Shown here piece by piece: positions 42,536 through 54,769 of a DNA stretch of 64,000 nt. Within the stretch, counting starts at the first letter, position 1; each line of letters begins with the position of its first letter. This DNA comes from Dipteris shenzhenensis (taxonomy: Eukaryota > Polypodiophyta > Polypodiopsida > Gleicheniales). Made by a program: the position numbers and the translations under genes. The notes under the pieces were generated by a model, which searched no databases, had not been told where the DNA came from, and worked only from the letters and a program-made list of their open reading frames with translations. Where the stretch lies: NCBI GenBank assembly GCA_047967505.1, contig CM106538.1. One strand, written 5' to 3'.

Positions 42536-44839
42536 ATGGAAGGTTCAAGCAGTGCTAGAAGTGTTAATAAGAAAGGAAAGGGGCGTGATTTATTATCTTT
42601 TTTCAATAAAGTAGGTGATGAGACCCATGGTGAGCAGCCGCAAAAACATAGGGAGTTGTATGCAGATTTGTTTGGAGATGAGGATCATGATGACAGTATG
42701 GATGGGATGCAAGAATTTGAGGGACACAATGATGTAACACAACAGAGAGAGGGGATGATAGTTAGGAGGTATCAAAGTCAATGGCGCTTGCAATACCCTT
42801 GGGCATACAAGGTGCAAGTAGGGGAGAAGGTATTAGTGAAGTGTGAATATTGTACAAAGTTTACAAAAGAAAATGTGTATGCTAAGGAAGGAGCACAATC
42901 ACTGCAGTTAAGTGCATTAAAGGCACATTCTAAATCAGAGCAGCATCAAAATGCAGAGATACGCTTTCGAGATTGGAAAGATCGAGAAAGAAGTCCAATA
43001 AGGGAACGATTTGATGCATTGCATGATAAAGCAAGGGAGCAAATTATATGTCTCATGAAGTGTGTTTATTTCTGCTCTTGTTTCAATATTCCATTGGAGA
43101 AGTATCCACATCTAGTCCAGTTTAATCGTTACATGGAAATGCCAAATATTTCATTAATGGATGAATATGCTTCTTATGTAAATCCAGTTTCAGCTAGAGA
43201 ATTTCTGATGGCACTTCGGAATTACTTTCGAGAACTATTAAGTGCAGAAATGCTGTCTAGTTCTTTCTTTTCTGTCATGGTTGATGAAAGTACAGATCGC
43301 ACATTAGAGAAGCACTTGATCATTTATATCACATATTTAAAGGAGAATAAGCAGGTCACAAAGTTTACACGCTTGGTGTTTCTGTCCGATGGTGATGCTG
43401 AATCTGTATTTCAAGCAATGATGAAGTTCTTGGAGGAAGTGAAGCTTGACATGAAGAGAATGGTTTCTATTGCTACCGATGGTGCTAGTGTGATGACAGG
43501 ATCGAATATAGGAGTTGTTACACGCTTTCAAAGTATTCTTCCTAGGCTATTGGCCACACACTGTATAGCTCATCGGGAAGCTTTAGCTATAAAGGATGCA
43601 AGCAAATGCTTTTGGCAAATGGATGTGGTTGATAAGCTGGCTGCAAGTGTTTACACATGGTTAGGCAAGTCAACTAAGCGTCACAATGAATTCAAAGAGT
43701 TGTTGGATGCCTTTGAGATTGTTGAGTTAAAAGCACTTCGATACCATGATGTTAGATGGTTATCTAGAGGTCAAGTGATGAAGAGGCTTGTTGAGCTTAT
43801 GCCTGCAATTCTGGAAATTTGGAAAGTTCAGAATTTAAAAGGCTATCAGACAGCCACTATATTCCAAGTGCAATTTCTTATTAACCTTCTTGCAGATGTG
43901 CTGGAATTATTGAACATCCTGAGTAAGAACCTTCAACATGAAGTAGTTGATCTTACAGAAATAGGACGCAAGCTGGACAACACCATTAATACTTTGAAGA
44001 AGATGTTTTTACGCCATAACAAGCCTTTTGGAAAGGGGAGTACATATGTAGCTCCTTTTTTGAAAATGGCAATTACAGGTGGTTTGAAATTTACAAAAAA
44101 TGATGCAATCAGAATTTTTAATTTAAGGTTTGTTCCAATCCCTAGAAAGCAAGAGAATGCCTCAACCTCTACTCAAGGAGAGCAGCAGCAAGAAGATGGT
44201 ATCCTATTGCAGCATAGTGTGCCTTCTCAACATGATGATAATAATACGGGAAGCATAGATGATAGTATATTGTTGGGGAGAACATTTGTACAGGCTGTAA
44301 TTGATGCATTGAATAGCAGATTTACAGATTTGGGTACTTTTAATGCTGTTAAGTTCTTTGAGCCCAGAAGTTATCCAGAGGATGTGGATGATAGAGAATC
44401 AAAGACTCAAGAATGGCTTGGAAAGCTACTTGAAAAATTCTGCAGCGGTTACCACCCAGTTGCAAAGAAAGAGTTGTGCCTTAGTGAGCGAGAGGACTTT
44501 GTGGAGCAGCTATATGCAGCAGGGTCTGATAAACGGATGCCAAAAGCATGGGAATTTTGTGTGTCCAGTGGGGGGGATGAATGGTTTTTGCAGTTTCTAG
44601 AGTTGATGCGACTATGGCAAGCCATATGGGTTATTCCAGCAAGTACAGCAGAGTGTGAAAGAGGCTTTTCAAGACAAAATAAAATCAAAACTATAGATAG
44701 AAGTAATCTAGTGTTGGAAACATTAGATGCTCATATGATGCTTGTTTCAAACCAAGTCGATCCTTCCAATGTATCTTGGTCTAGAGTTTTGGATATATGG
44801 GAAAATGAGCAAGGAAAGAGTAGAAAAATAAAGATGTGA
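42536..44839 (+). CDS. hAT transposase (BED/TTF zinc finger, DUF4371, hAT dimerisation)
   Basis: An intact 767-residue frame. The start is the ATG at 42536, in good context (GTTATGG); an in-frame GTG lies further up but follows a probable splice acceptor. Residues 78-140 form a TTF/BED-type zinc finger (YPWA, C103-x2-C106, H131, H137). Residues about 195-430 are a DUF4371-like RNase H fold with D250 (VMVDESTD), D315 (ATDGASVMTG), the C343xxH346 motif (HCIAHREAL) and R407-W408. Residues 690-735 are the hAT C-terminal dimerisation region with E708 (ASTAECERGFSRQNKIKT), the probable third catalytic acid. All key residues are present and there are no stops. Function: cut-and-paste transposition via hairpin flanks with 8-bp target duplication. 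It resembles the ZMYM/TTF-type hAT branch rather than Ac. Confidence 0.95.
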   Translation: MEGSSSARSVNKKGKGRDLLSFFNKVGDETHGEQPQKHRELYADLFGDEDHDDSMDGMQEFEGHNDVTQQREGMIVRRYQSQWRLQYPWAYKVQVGEKVLVKCEYCTKFTKENVYAKEGAQSLQLSALKAHSKSEQHQNAEIRFRDWKDRERSPIRERFDALHDKAREQIICLMKCVYFCSCFNIPLEKYPHLVQFNRYMEMPNISLMDEYASYVNPVSAREFLMALRNYFRELLSAEMLSSSFFSVMVDESTDRTLEKHLIIYITYLKENKQVTKFTRLVFLSDGDAESVFQAMMKFLEEVKLDMKRMVSIATDGASVMTGSNIGVVTRFQSILPRLLATHCIAHREALAIKDASKCFWQMDVVDKLAASVYTWLGKSTKRHNEFKELLDAFEIVELKALRYHDVRWLSRGQVMKRLVELMPAILEIWKVQNLKGYQTATIFQVQFLINLLADVLELLNILSKNLQHEVVDLTEIGRKLDNTINTLKKMFLRHNKPFGKGSTYVAPFLKMAITGGLKFTKNDAIRIFNLRFVPIPRKQENASTSTQGEQQQEDGILLQHSVPSQHDDNNTGSIDDSILLGRTFVQAVIDALNSRFTDLGTFNAVKFFEPRSYPEDVDDRESKTQEWLGKLLEKFCSGYHPVAKKELCLSEREDFVEQLYAAGSDKRMPKAWEFCVSSGGDEWFLQFLELMRLWQAIWVIPASTAECERGFSRQNKIKTIDRSNLVLETLDAHMMLVSNQVDPSNVSWSRVLDIWENEQGKSRKIKM

Positions 44840-45067
44840 ACAATTTTACTTCTATATTATTTGTTTAGTGCTTTTTCTATATATCACTTCTATATTATTT
44901 GCTAGTGCTTTTTCTAAACATTTCTTCAATGAAAGATTTATTTATGTGGATTTTTCATGAAATAATTTTTATTGTCAAATGAAAAATGGATATTCTATTT
45001 TGTTTTTCATGAGAAAAATTGGTGTATCAATTTATTTTTCAACTTACAAGTAGGGGAGTAGCTGAAT

Positions 45068-45078
45068 TTTTGTCCCTG
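45068..45078 (-). repeat. hAT right terminal inverted repeat
   Basis: TTTTGTCCCTG, inverse of the left terminus. Confidence 0.92.
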
Positions 45079-45086
45079 CATGCAAC
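45079..45086. other. 8-bp target site duplication, right
   Basis: CATGCAAC, identical to 40316-40323. Confidence 0.95.
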
Positions 45087-48000
45087 GAAGGGGACAAACA
45101 TGTTCGGAATTTCAAATCTGACGTTGGGAATGTGTGTATAAGATACTTACTGCATGCAGGGGGCGACTTGATTTCTTGGGAAGAAAGTTATGGCAAAAGG
45201 GAAAAAAGGCTCACGGAATTTTTAGATATATGGAAATCCGAATCAGTATGAAGTTCTCAACAAGGGTTTCTTCAAGTGTCAAGGGCCGGGCTCAGTAGGA
45301 AAACTGGTGAAACCGGTGGAAAAGGCACCTCAAGTCGCTATTAATTGGTGGAAAGGCCTCTTTGACCGACAGGTTTCTCAACTGTTGTTGTCTCCCTCGC
45401 CCGCAGCCCTTGACATTCGGGAAAGGGCCGAAGTTGGCGGAAGGCTCCCAGCTGCTGCCGGTCGCCTTCCCGCCTCCCTCGGCCCTTTCCCTCTAATCTT
45501 CAAGCTTCATATGAGATCGTCAAATTCATGCTGCACGCGCACAAATGTTACTCGCCTTTGGAATTCAAAACCTTTACGTTCGAAATTTACCAAATTTCTC
45601 AAATTCTTAATCCTTGTTGGCCTTCAAGGGTGTTAGGGAAGGTCGAATTTTTATGGTTGGGTTGTGAAAAGGGGATTTTGTGTGTTGGTGGTCAAGTTGA
45701 CTAGGTAATTAGTGGGACTCTTTGAGTTACTTATGGTTATTGGCCGGTTAGGGCTAGGAATGTTATTAGGTTTTGTTGCTGTTACCCTCTGCCTCTGTTT
45801 CCTTTGTTGTCACGTTCTCCCTCTCTTTACCATCTGTGCTTCCTCACCTTGCTCACCTTCCGTGTCTCTGTACCGTTGTGAGCTTCTTCGCTTCCTTACG
45901 CGCTCTGCTCTTACTTACCTTCTCCCTCTCCTTATGTGCTTTGACTCTCCTTACGTTCTCCCCTTCCTGACCCTCTCAGCTTCATATTCTCTCTCGTCGG
46001 ATCTTAGTCCATATCTCACTTGCCAGCTGCTCTACGATTCGTCAGGACGCAAGGAAGATGGTCGATGTAGCTTGTGTTGTATGCCATCGGCCAGTTTTAG
46101 AAAGAGGTTGATTTATGAGTCTGCATGCAAATTCTTGTTTATGTGGGTCTTGTGTTGTCCAGTTCTGACGGCGTGATAAGTGATTCTGAGCGGTTCCATT
46201 AGTTGTCTGCTTTTTCAGGCTTACTATTATAGTTCAGCATTTGAATCCCCAAGATTTTATGACATGCAAAGTTCTCCCTATTGTTGCATATCAGTGTTGC
46301 AGGAAATAAGGAAAGGCCTTCTAGAGAACCGTGGTCTCGTGTGTTGTCTATGATTGTATGGTTTGCCGACATCATGTGATTGTTGATTTCTTGCATGGAA
46401 GCGAGGTAGTGGAATTGTGTCTAGGATTATGTGGACAGGTAGCTGATTAAAGTCTCTATTATTATCATGATTTCCTTTCATCACAGTTTACCTATAAAAG
46501 GAGAGATGCAGATCATGAAATCATAAATGCAACTGCGAGTCACGAGCATTTTGACTTTGTGACTGTGAGGGCAAAGTGTTTGTACCTAGAACGAAAATCG
46601 TTGGTTAGTCATGGCCAGTGCCATGGATGTTTTTATCAAAGCTATTCTTATATATTAATATAAAATCATGGCAAAAGTATATCAAGCTAGTTTTTTTAGT
46701 TTCGTAATATTGATAGAACATAATAGACTTTTATATATTCTCTTTTGACTTTTAAAGTAAAAGATGTAAATCCTGGCAAAACTTTATTTTTTTTCTCATA
46801 AAAGTTTTGAATCTTGGTGAATATTTCAAATGTTTATTTTTATTAGGGCATAGAAACTTTCGACACCAATATAAAATTTTTGCTTGTTTATGAAACTCAC
46901 ATTAAAAGCCATCCATGGCAATGCTTGCAATATGGATATGGTGGAATCTCTAGGAGGTGATTTTCCATTTTGCTTGAATTGAATTTGTTATTGGTGTTGT
47001 GGGAGGGGATTTTCTGTTTTGCTTGAATTGAATCTATTACTGGTGTTGTCTTTCCTGTCTATTCTTGTGTATTGTATACTGTGTGAGAATTACAGTGTGT
47101 TAGTTCTGTAACTTTGGATGTATATCAATTTATTGTGTATTTGTGTTAGTTTTTTCGTCCGTCTTCATATGCAGATTCACATCATGAGTTGATTTTGAAT
47201 GCAGATCATGGGAAAAATAAATTGTCATTCAGTAATTGCGCCTTCACTTACTCTAGCCCCTTCCATTGAATCCCACACTTTGTGTAGCTTTCTCCACAAA
47301 GTAGGCTATGTACCTCATTGAACTCTCTGAAATGTCCTTCATAGGAGGCTCCTGTAGTGATATGCTCATTTTTGTGGATTTTATGTAAAGTAAGGACTGG
47401 CAGTGCTGCTACCTTGGTCTAGCCTCTATAGTGGTGTGTTGCACTATTGGTGTCTGAAATTGGTGGTGGAGTGCTATGCTTTCTTGTTCTTCTTCGCTAC
47501 TCTTTTGTAACGTTTTTGGTTTGGAGAAACTCTATAGAGTCTATCTTTTTCGGTAACTCCCCTCTTGCTAACTTGATGCTGTGCCCTCTCCTTTGCCTTG
47601 TGCTATTTGCTTTTGTTGTCCTTACGAGGGCTGGTTGCTGAAGCTCGACGCCCTCCACCTAAAGCTATCTTGGAGTCAATTCTGACCTTTTTATTGCTGC
47701 TCTTCATCCACAAGGGCTCGAGTCGGCTGGTTTTGGTGGCATGTTGCTCAATTGGGGGCCTGGAAGGGGATAGGTGCAAATAGTTTGGGTCGCCCCTCTT
47801 CCATGGATAGATGGGAGCAAGTCATTGACCCATCTTGATGGTTTCGATGCATGTCTAGTATAGAAGTTTGTACCTTCTTTGGAAGACTTCAAATGCCAAG
47901 CATTTTGGCTAGTTTTGTTGCACTGTTGCGTCTAATGTATGTTGGTTCAATTGAGGACATATGGTTTGCCAGTTGATTGTATGTGTACTATTTTATAATT

Positions 48001-51000
48001 CTGGAGCATTGTCTACTGCTTGTGATTACTACTAACCATTATGGTTTGTGTGCGTGCATATTTGAGGTGGTTGGTGCATGCTTGTTTGTACCATCATGGT
48101 CATGTCTTCCAATGTGATTGGAAGACATTGTCTCTGGGAGGCCTAACATCCTCTCACTTAAAAATGAGGTTCCTTCTAGCAAAGATCTGTACTATGTAGT
48201 TCAAAGAAAGGAGTTATGCTTGTGTTAGTCGTGTAGCTGGTACCTATTGGGAAAGGCAAGATTTTAAAACGAATTCTAGATCTAAAACTACAACTTTAAT
48301 ATGAGCAGTTTCCATTTACAGACATTTCACAAATTGTAATTGTAATTCGCCAAATTTAAATGAAATTTATTTTTCATACATGAAGAGTCTGTGCCGTGAA
48401 AATGTTTACACAGTTCTGTAATTTATTGCCATTTCGGAAATTGTTATTGTAATTACTATTGTTGACACAGTTGTGTAATCTTTTGTTGCAGTGTGGATAA
48501 ATACCATTCTGAATTATTGGCTATCCTATTAATAGAAGTTGTAACAAGTAGTATGAATCATTTTCATTTCCATTTTGGCAGTTAGCAACATTTAAGTTAT
48601 GTTCTAAGTATCCTAAAAAAATAGTTTATTTTTGTTTTAAAGCTCATTTCATGAGTGAAAATACTAAAACGGTAGTTTATGAATTTCTCAATTGTTAAGA
48701 TGTTTATAGTTTGCACATAGTCTCATTAGCCGTAGCAGCCAACAATGGGCACTTTGAGAAACACATGCTCTTGGGGGGTGCACTACTAAGAAACCCTATG
48801 TATCACATGCATTCAAAGGGTATAAAAAAACACCCCTCAACTAAAATTTCTCCCACAATAAAACACTCCTCTTTACTTATGAACTAACTGAATTTTTTCA
48901 AAAGTTGAATTAAAAAACCCCTCTTGTTATTGTAAATCTGTTAAATTTTTCCAAAAAGTTGTATTAAAATACCCCACACTAAATTTTTTAAGGTGAACTC
49001 CCTAAGCACATGCTGCAATAATCTAGCTTTGGACTAGTTCGTCTTCTTTTAACTTGATGATAACATGGAATTTTTGCTTTAAGCAAAATTTTTAGAAAGA
49101 TATGGGGTTGTTTGTTGCACATTGTTGATAGCATGAAATAACATATGAAGGTTGGGGGGGACTTAATGTTAGCAAAGATTGAGCTTCCATGGCTGTGGAA
49201 TTGTTAGTAGAAAGCCATTGGGGAGATTGATCAGAATATATTGTGGATTGCAAGTGCCAAGATGGCTTGCTAAGTCAAGCTGGTATGTTTGCTTATCACT
49301 CTCTTATGGTGGAGTATGGGCAAGAACTAGTGCACTTAATTTGCACCACCATAGGCCTTACATATATAAGGTTGGGAATTGTTATGTCACACAAGTAAAT
49401 CAAACTACTTAATGATCTAAATAATCTCTTGGACGGTATTATTTTCTTATGGGTGACAAGGTGAAAGGGAACTAGGACCCGCACTTGTAAAATTTCAATG
49501 AGTGTGCAAATTAATGAACCAGATGTGAGAATGCCGATTACATAGAGGACTATTTTTGTTGGTGTTATTATGATCAAGTAAGACTATGGAGACAAAGGAA
49601 GGGGGATAAGGTTTGGGGCCTACCATCAATTATAATTGTGCTCACTTTTGTGTTGGCGTTTCCATAAAAAATGTAAAGTTTATCTATACCAATCTGTTGA
49701 TGTGTGTAAAAATGATAGTATGCTTATACAATCATATCTACAAAGGTACGAGGATATCTTGACAGCATGATTGCATAGTCATATCTACAAATATCATGGG
49801 ATTTCTTAGTATGTAAGCCATTCTCATAAATAACTTAAGGCTTAAAACTGTAATGGATTTAGGGGAGTAAAAGATTACAATTTTGGTGATGTCATTTTGC
49901 AGATGGGATCAGACGGTCTAAATGCTTTGTATGAATTGCCCATAGGAAGATACTTTATAATAAATCTTTTCCTTATTCTTGTTGTATATTTTTTCATGGC
50001 ATACCATGTAAGGAATAAATTGCAAGAAAGATTTAGTGGATTATAACTTTGTTTAGCCAAAATGCATGATTTTTTTTATGACATACCATGAAAGAAATGA
50101 ATTGAGAGAAAGATCATAGTGGAGTGTAGCTTTATATAACCACTCCGCATGACTTTGAAAACTTAAGACTTTCAATTGAGCCTTTGAATTATATCATATA
50201 ATTACCGTATTATCTGTAAGAACACCTAGCAAAATGACCCTTCTTGATGAGCGTGCAAAGGTAAACTCAATTGAAGTTAGAGAGAAGAAGTTGAACTGCA
50301 GAAAGAGAAGAAGGAAGGTCATATACAAGCCTTGATATTATGAGATTGCTAGGGCACTAGGGTTTTCTGAGTTCATGAGCATGCACATGCTCTTGTATAA
50401 TCAAGATTGCAGTATGTAGATAGGCAAGTTTCATTGTTGCATGAATTTCAAGCAGGTTATGATATGGATGTAGGTTTCATAAGGTGTACAAGCAAATAGT
50501 TTATGATTTGGTAATGATTTATGTTGTGGTTATATTTTTCATAGCAAGTTTTCCTACAGTTTTCCTAGTAACTCCATAAATGTAACCTAGCATTCATATC
50601 TAGATGGTTTTTCTACATCTACCATTAAAATTAGCAAACAAAAATTAGCCCTTGAGATTATGTGAAATCAATATACTGGATATTGTATTTCACCATTCAA
50701 ATTTGTATTTCACGTGTTCCTAGTTTATGATGCCATGGTGTCAAGTATCATTGACTTCAACTTGCAATCAAGAAATTATGCATCGAATTAATTGTAGTAG
50801 AGTCCACATTTCAAACTTCATAATTGATGCGAGGTACTGAAGCTTTCACAATAAATATAACACACTATTCAAAATTTTTGGACTTGTGTAAAGTCCAATT
50901 TGAGAAATGGACTAAAAAACAGTCCAAATTTTTTGAATATAGTAGTAATGTTGTTTTTTGAACTAGATTTGACAACTCAAAACAAAAGATTTGGTAATTA

Positions 51001-51660
51001 AGTACTAAGAACATCAATGTATAACCAAATCTCTTACAAAGGTGGTCTACATAAACATCTTCATAACTTCTTATGAATTGAGCTACTATCACCTAAGAAC
51101 ATCAATAGATAACCAATTCTCTTAGAAAGGTGGTGTAAATAAACACCTTTATGTATAGGTGGTGTGCACACACCTTTATGACCATTTCTTTTTAAAAGGT
51201 GGTGTACATAAACCCCCTAGAAAGGTAGTGTACATAAATCCTTTTATGTGTAAGTGGTGTACATATACACCTCACTTGGTATGAAAAAACACTCTTAACT
51301 ATAAAAATACATTGACATAAAGTTTAAAATACACCATTAAGTATAAAATGGACCTCATAAACAATCTTTATATGCATTAATGAGAGTAAAGAAATAAAAA
51401 AAGTAGTTAACTTTTTATACAATCTGTATACACAATAATGAGAGTAAAGAAATAAAAAAAGTAGTTAACTTTTTATTAGATATTTGCTTTACATAGAAGT
51501 TCAAAACTTGTGAAGTTAAAAACTTGTGATTACAAAGGCGTCAGCCATCATGTTCCTTAGTACCAATGTCCTCAATGCCAAGTCCTTGACTACCAGGGTC
51601 CTCACTAATAGGTTGCCACAAACATCACTCTTTGTCCTATGGTGTTTAAGAGACTTTAAG
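45087..51660. other. About 6.6 kb without recognisable gene
   Basis: This continues the sequence interrupted by the hAT, so its left end is distal AP2/ERF promoter. 45300-47800 is of mixed composition with some C/T-rich stretches and no convincing frame. 48700-51500 is AT-rich. It includes a repeat of GGTGGTGTACATAAAC-like phrases (51028-51275) and a 58-bp direct duplication (51381-51438 and 51439-51480, TGAGAGTAAAGAAATAAAAA). I find no tRNA or rRNA. Confidence 0.45.
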
Positions 51661-51667
51661 AAGATGA

Positions 51668-51900
51668 TCCTACATTTCCTGATGTCACATTTCAAAAGTG
51701 CGTGGACTTTCTTGATGCTTTTGAGAGCTTTAGAAGGAGTGACTTTGTTCGTGGAGAGGCTTTGTACCAAAGCCGATATGGGACTGACATCGAGAAGAGA
51801 TACATGCTGGCAAAGAATAGATTCTTGGAAAGATGCAGGTTTGAGCCCATTGATGGGCAACACTTTTGTGAAGCTTGCAGGATCGCCCTTGATGAGGGAA
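51668..51900 (+). CDS. Exon-like orphan coding segment
   Basis: The plus-strand frame reads DDPTFPDVTFQKCVDFLDAF, ESFRRSDFVRGEALYQSRYG, TDIEKRYMLAKNRFLERCRF and EPIDGQHFCEACRIALDEG. It has a stop immediately upstream and low-complexity sequence downstream. Its balanced amino acid make-up (acidic, aromatic, CxxC pair) and lack of repeats make it look like a real exon of about 75 codons. An AG at 51658-51661 could be the splice acceptor. I do not recognise the protein. It could be a remnant of a host gene or a fragment carried by a transposon. Confidence 0.4.
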
Positions 51901-51904
51901 GAAG

Positions 51905-52860
51905 GGGGGGTTATAATCCCCCCCTCCTCTCCTTCGCCTCCTCTCCTCCGCCTCCTGCCTCCCTCCTCTCCTCCACCTCCCTACCTCTCCCTATGGTGGG
52001 TTTCTTGTGGTGGGTCTCTATGGGAACACCAAATGGTATAGAGTGGATGGTGGTAAAAGTCAGCACGTTGAGGGAAGACTACTGATTTGGGATCAGTGTG
52101 GGTTTTTAACTATAAGTTAGCTCATTAATTGGCCTACCAGTCAATCCAAACATTTGGATTCTGCTCAAACATTTGGTCTGTGTTGCTTGATTGGGAATCA
52201 GTTTCTCAAAAATAGGGTACAAGCAGAGTCTGCGAGATTAAAGAGTAAACCTCCAATCATCTTCTTACAAGGTAAATCCAAGATCTTCCCTTCATAACCA
52301 TAGCTCTTCGACCACTTGGGTTACTCACAAATGTCATGGTTCCTTGGTTTCCACATTCACATAAACCAACTAATTTAAACTTTAAGGGCTCATAAATTTT
52401 GATGTATAACTCAAAATCAATTCGGCAAAAGAGAGAAAATACTTAGAATTTACTATTTTTTCTAATTGTGTGTTTGATTTGGGTCTTTGGAAAATCATAA
52501 ATGTTAATTTCAATTCTGCAAGGGTTTTCGGAGTGCATATGCAAAGTTGTATTTGTGCATAGGCATAAGCTAAAGGGGGGATTACCAAGCATAAAGGGTT
52601 TGTTCTTTATCTAAATCTAGAAGTTGGAAATTCATTGAAAAGGTAAAAATGAAAAAATGAGTAACATAAGAGCTAGCATGCGTACACTACATTTATGGGT
52701 AGTAAACATTCCCTGCTCCCGGATCTCATAGTGAGTTGATTTTGTTCGTTGGAAAGTTTAATTATTACAAATATATGAAGGCCTGCAGCACAAAGGGCAG
52801 GCTGGAGAAAGAGAAAAAATAGTAGCTCCAGGATCACCTGGGGGCCCAAAACAAAGGGAA
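51905..52860. other. No gene recognised
   Basis: A short C/T-rich patch (51905-52000) then AT-rich DNA without supported features. Confidence 0.5.
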
Positions 52861-53170
52861 AAAGGCCCTCAGGTGGTTCAAACCAGGTCCGGGGAGTAGG
52901 GGCAAGAGAGGCAGCAGGGGGAAGACAGAAGGGGGGCGGAGGCCACAAGCCGATCGGCAGTGAGGAAGGAAGGCAGGGGGAGGTGCTGCAAAAAAGGAGG
53001 CTAGGGGGAAGCCATGATGGGGGAGGCGGAAGGGGCAGAGGCAGGGTGGGCAGAGAGGAAAACAGTTTTTTTGGGGGGGGGGCAGCACGAAAGGCAACGA
53101 GGGGCACTGATGGAGGTGGAGGGAGGGCATGAGGGGGCTGGGCGGGGGGCTGTTAAGGGAGAGGCTAGGG
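52860..53170 (+). repeat. G/A-rich low-complexity tract
   Basis: About 310 bp of purine-rich DNA with G runs (for example near 53070-53085). The minus-strand Pro-rich frames here are compositional. Confidence 0.85.
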
Positions 53171-53471
53171 AGCAGCAGAGTGTGCCGCATTTGATGCCAA
53201 AAAACCTTTTAGGAACAGAGACCTGACTTATCCAGTGGATATTGCAATTGCCTTGCTTGCTTTCCATGAAAAACACAGATTTTTAGTGACTGCCGATTGT
53301 ATGTAGGCTTTCTACAATTCCTCTTCTCTGTATCTCACATAACATATCCATGTGCAGATGCCACAACTTGGTGGATTTGGTGTTGGTTTGAGCAGTCGAA
53401 GCCGATTCTTCTTGTGCAACACTTTCTTGTTCTTCTCTAAGGTGCCTACACCTAATGACCAAACTCTACCT

Positions 53472-54760
53472 TCATTTTCCTTGTAGAAAGAAGATTTCTA
53501 TACAGTTTAGGAACAAAAAGAACATATAATATACTTTGAATGGTCCACAATACCTAGGAGACAACTTCGGACATTTTCTTGTCTTTAGAGATTTTGAAAT
53601 TTCAGGTACCTTAAGGTAGACTTTCTCATTTACTTCAAACTCCAACTTTCTATGGTGGGGGTTTGCATAACTTCGTGCTCTATCATGAGCTCTTCTTATG
53701 CTATCTTTAGCTAACTTAAGCGTTTGATTCATATCCTCAAGAAAGTCTTTGGCCGATTGAACCTTCTCTTTTAAGAGTCCCACTATCATTGGGGCTCTTG
53801 GTTGAAATCCATACATCATCATGAATGGACTAAAACCTGTAGCTGAATGTTTGGCACTGTTATATGCAATTTCTAATATGGGCAGATATTGTTCCCAATT
53901 AGTTTGCCGTTTACTTACATATGCTCGAAGCATATCCTGAATGATCTGATTGACCCTTTCAGTTTGACCATCACTCTGTGGATGATCTGCGATGCTCATA
54001 TTCAATGAAGTTTCTAATCTCTTAAACACAGCCCTTCAAAAATGGCTGTTAAATTTCCTATCCCGGTCACTAATGATACTAGCTGGTAGCCCATACAATC
54101 TATAGATATGATCCACAAATAGCCTAGCTAATTCTGGAGTTTTAACATCTTCACTGACAGGAATAAAATGAGCCATCTTGGTCAACCAATCCACAATTAA
54201 CCGCACTGAGTTGTGCCCCATCTGTGTCCTAGGTAATCCCACAATGAAATCCATGGAGATGCTTTCCCATTTGCCAGATGGAATCTCCAATGGGTGTAGG
54301 AGACCTCCTACCTTAAGGCGTTCAGCCTTATTGACCTAGCATTTTTGGCACTTCAATACATATTCTTGGACGTCCTTACCTATTCCAGGCCAAAAGAATT
54401 GTCTTTTCAGAAGCACATATGTCTTCTGTATTCCCAGGTGTGCAGCACTTGGACTATCATGACATTCAAAAAGAATTTGGTGCCTAATGTCATTATTATC
54501 CGGGACACATACTCTACCCTTGTAGAGCAAGTAGCCATCCTTAATAGTATAACTTTTCCACTTAAGTCCTTTATCACCAACCTGTGGTGTGTCGCCATTT
54601 CCATGCGACTCCTTAGTGAAAGCCTCTCAATTAGTTGGATCCCTATTTCTAATTACTTTCCATATTTCAAAGAAGTGAGGATCAAACTCACATTTCCCCT
54701 TTAAGGACTCTATAACGGCGGAGTGACAGCTCCATAAATGAAACATTTGTTGCTCATTTA
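53472..54760 (-). pseudogene. Ty3-gypsy integrase, near-intact relic
   Basis: The minus strand reads in a single frame from the RNase H tail (about 54700) to 53472. It covers the HHCC zinc-binding domain (H-x-SPSAAHLGIQKTY..., FWPG, CQKC) at 54530-54336 and the catalytic core with the first Asp in SMDFIVGLP and the second in ISDRDRKF (54290-54036). Then come the third acidic residue in SDGQTERVNQ, the AYNSAKHSATGFSPF block, and a C-terminal domain ending near VYLKVPE...GPFKV. Only two stops interrupt it, TAG after CQKC and TGA after FNSHF. Both are explained by C-to-T changes at what are normally Gln and Trp codons. The upstream pol and both LTRs are not found nearby. Confidence 0.92.
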
Positions 54761-54769
54761 TATCTAGGG

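Larger units (their letters stand above)
40324..45078 (+). mobile_element. Complete hAT transposon (4755 bp)
   Basis: The element is bounded by terminal inverted repeats CAGGGACAAAATTTGAC at the left and the inverse of CAGGGACAAAAATTCAG at the right (first 11 bp identical). It is flanked by perfect 8-bp duplications. It carries an uninterrupted transposase gene (42536-44839). Subterminal copies of TTGTCAAATGAAAAA lie near both ends (40459-40476 and 44968-44983) and are likely transposase-binding sites. The left 2.2 kb holds GC-richer sequence with a degenerate tandem repeat (about 40708-40900) and receptor-kinase fragments. It may be autonomous, or recently so. Confidence 0.92.

Noticed and set aside
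45307-46176. 109- and 154-codon plus-strand frames upstream of the old AP2/ERF promoter
   Set aside because: T/C-rich composition without motifs or repeats of known families, and no splice-supported gene model could be built.
52673-53276. Overlapping Pro-rich minus-strand frames of 91-144 codons
   Set aside because: Shadow of a G/A-rich low-complexity tract.
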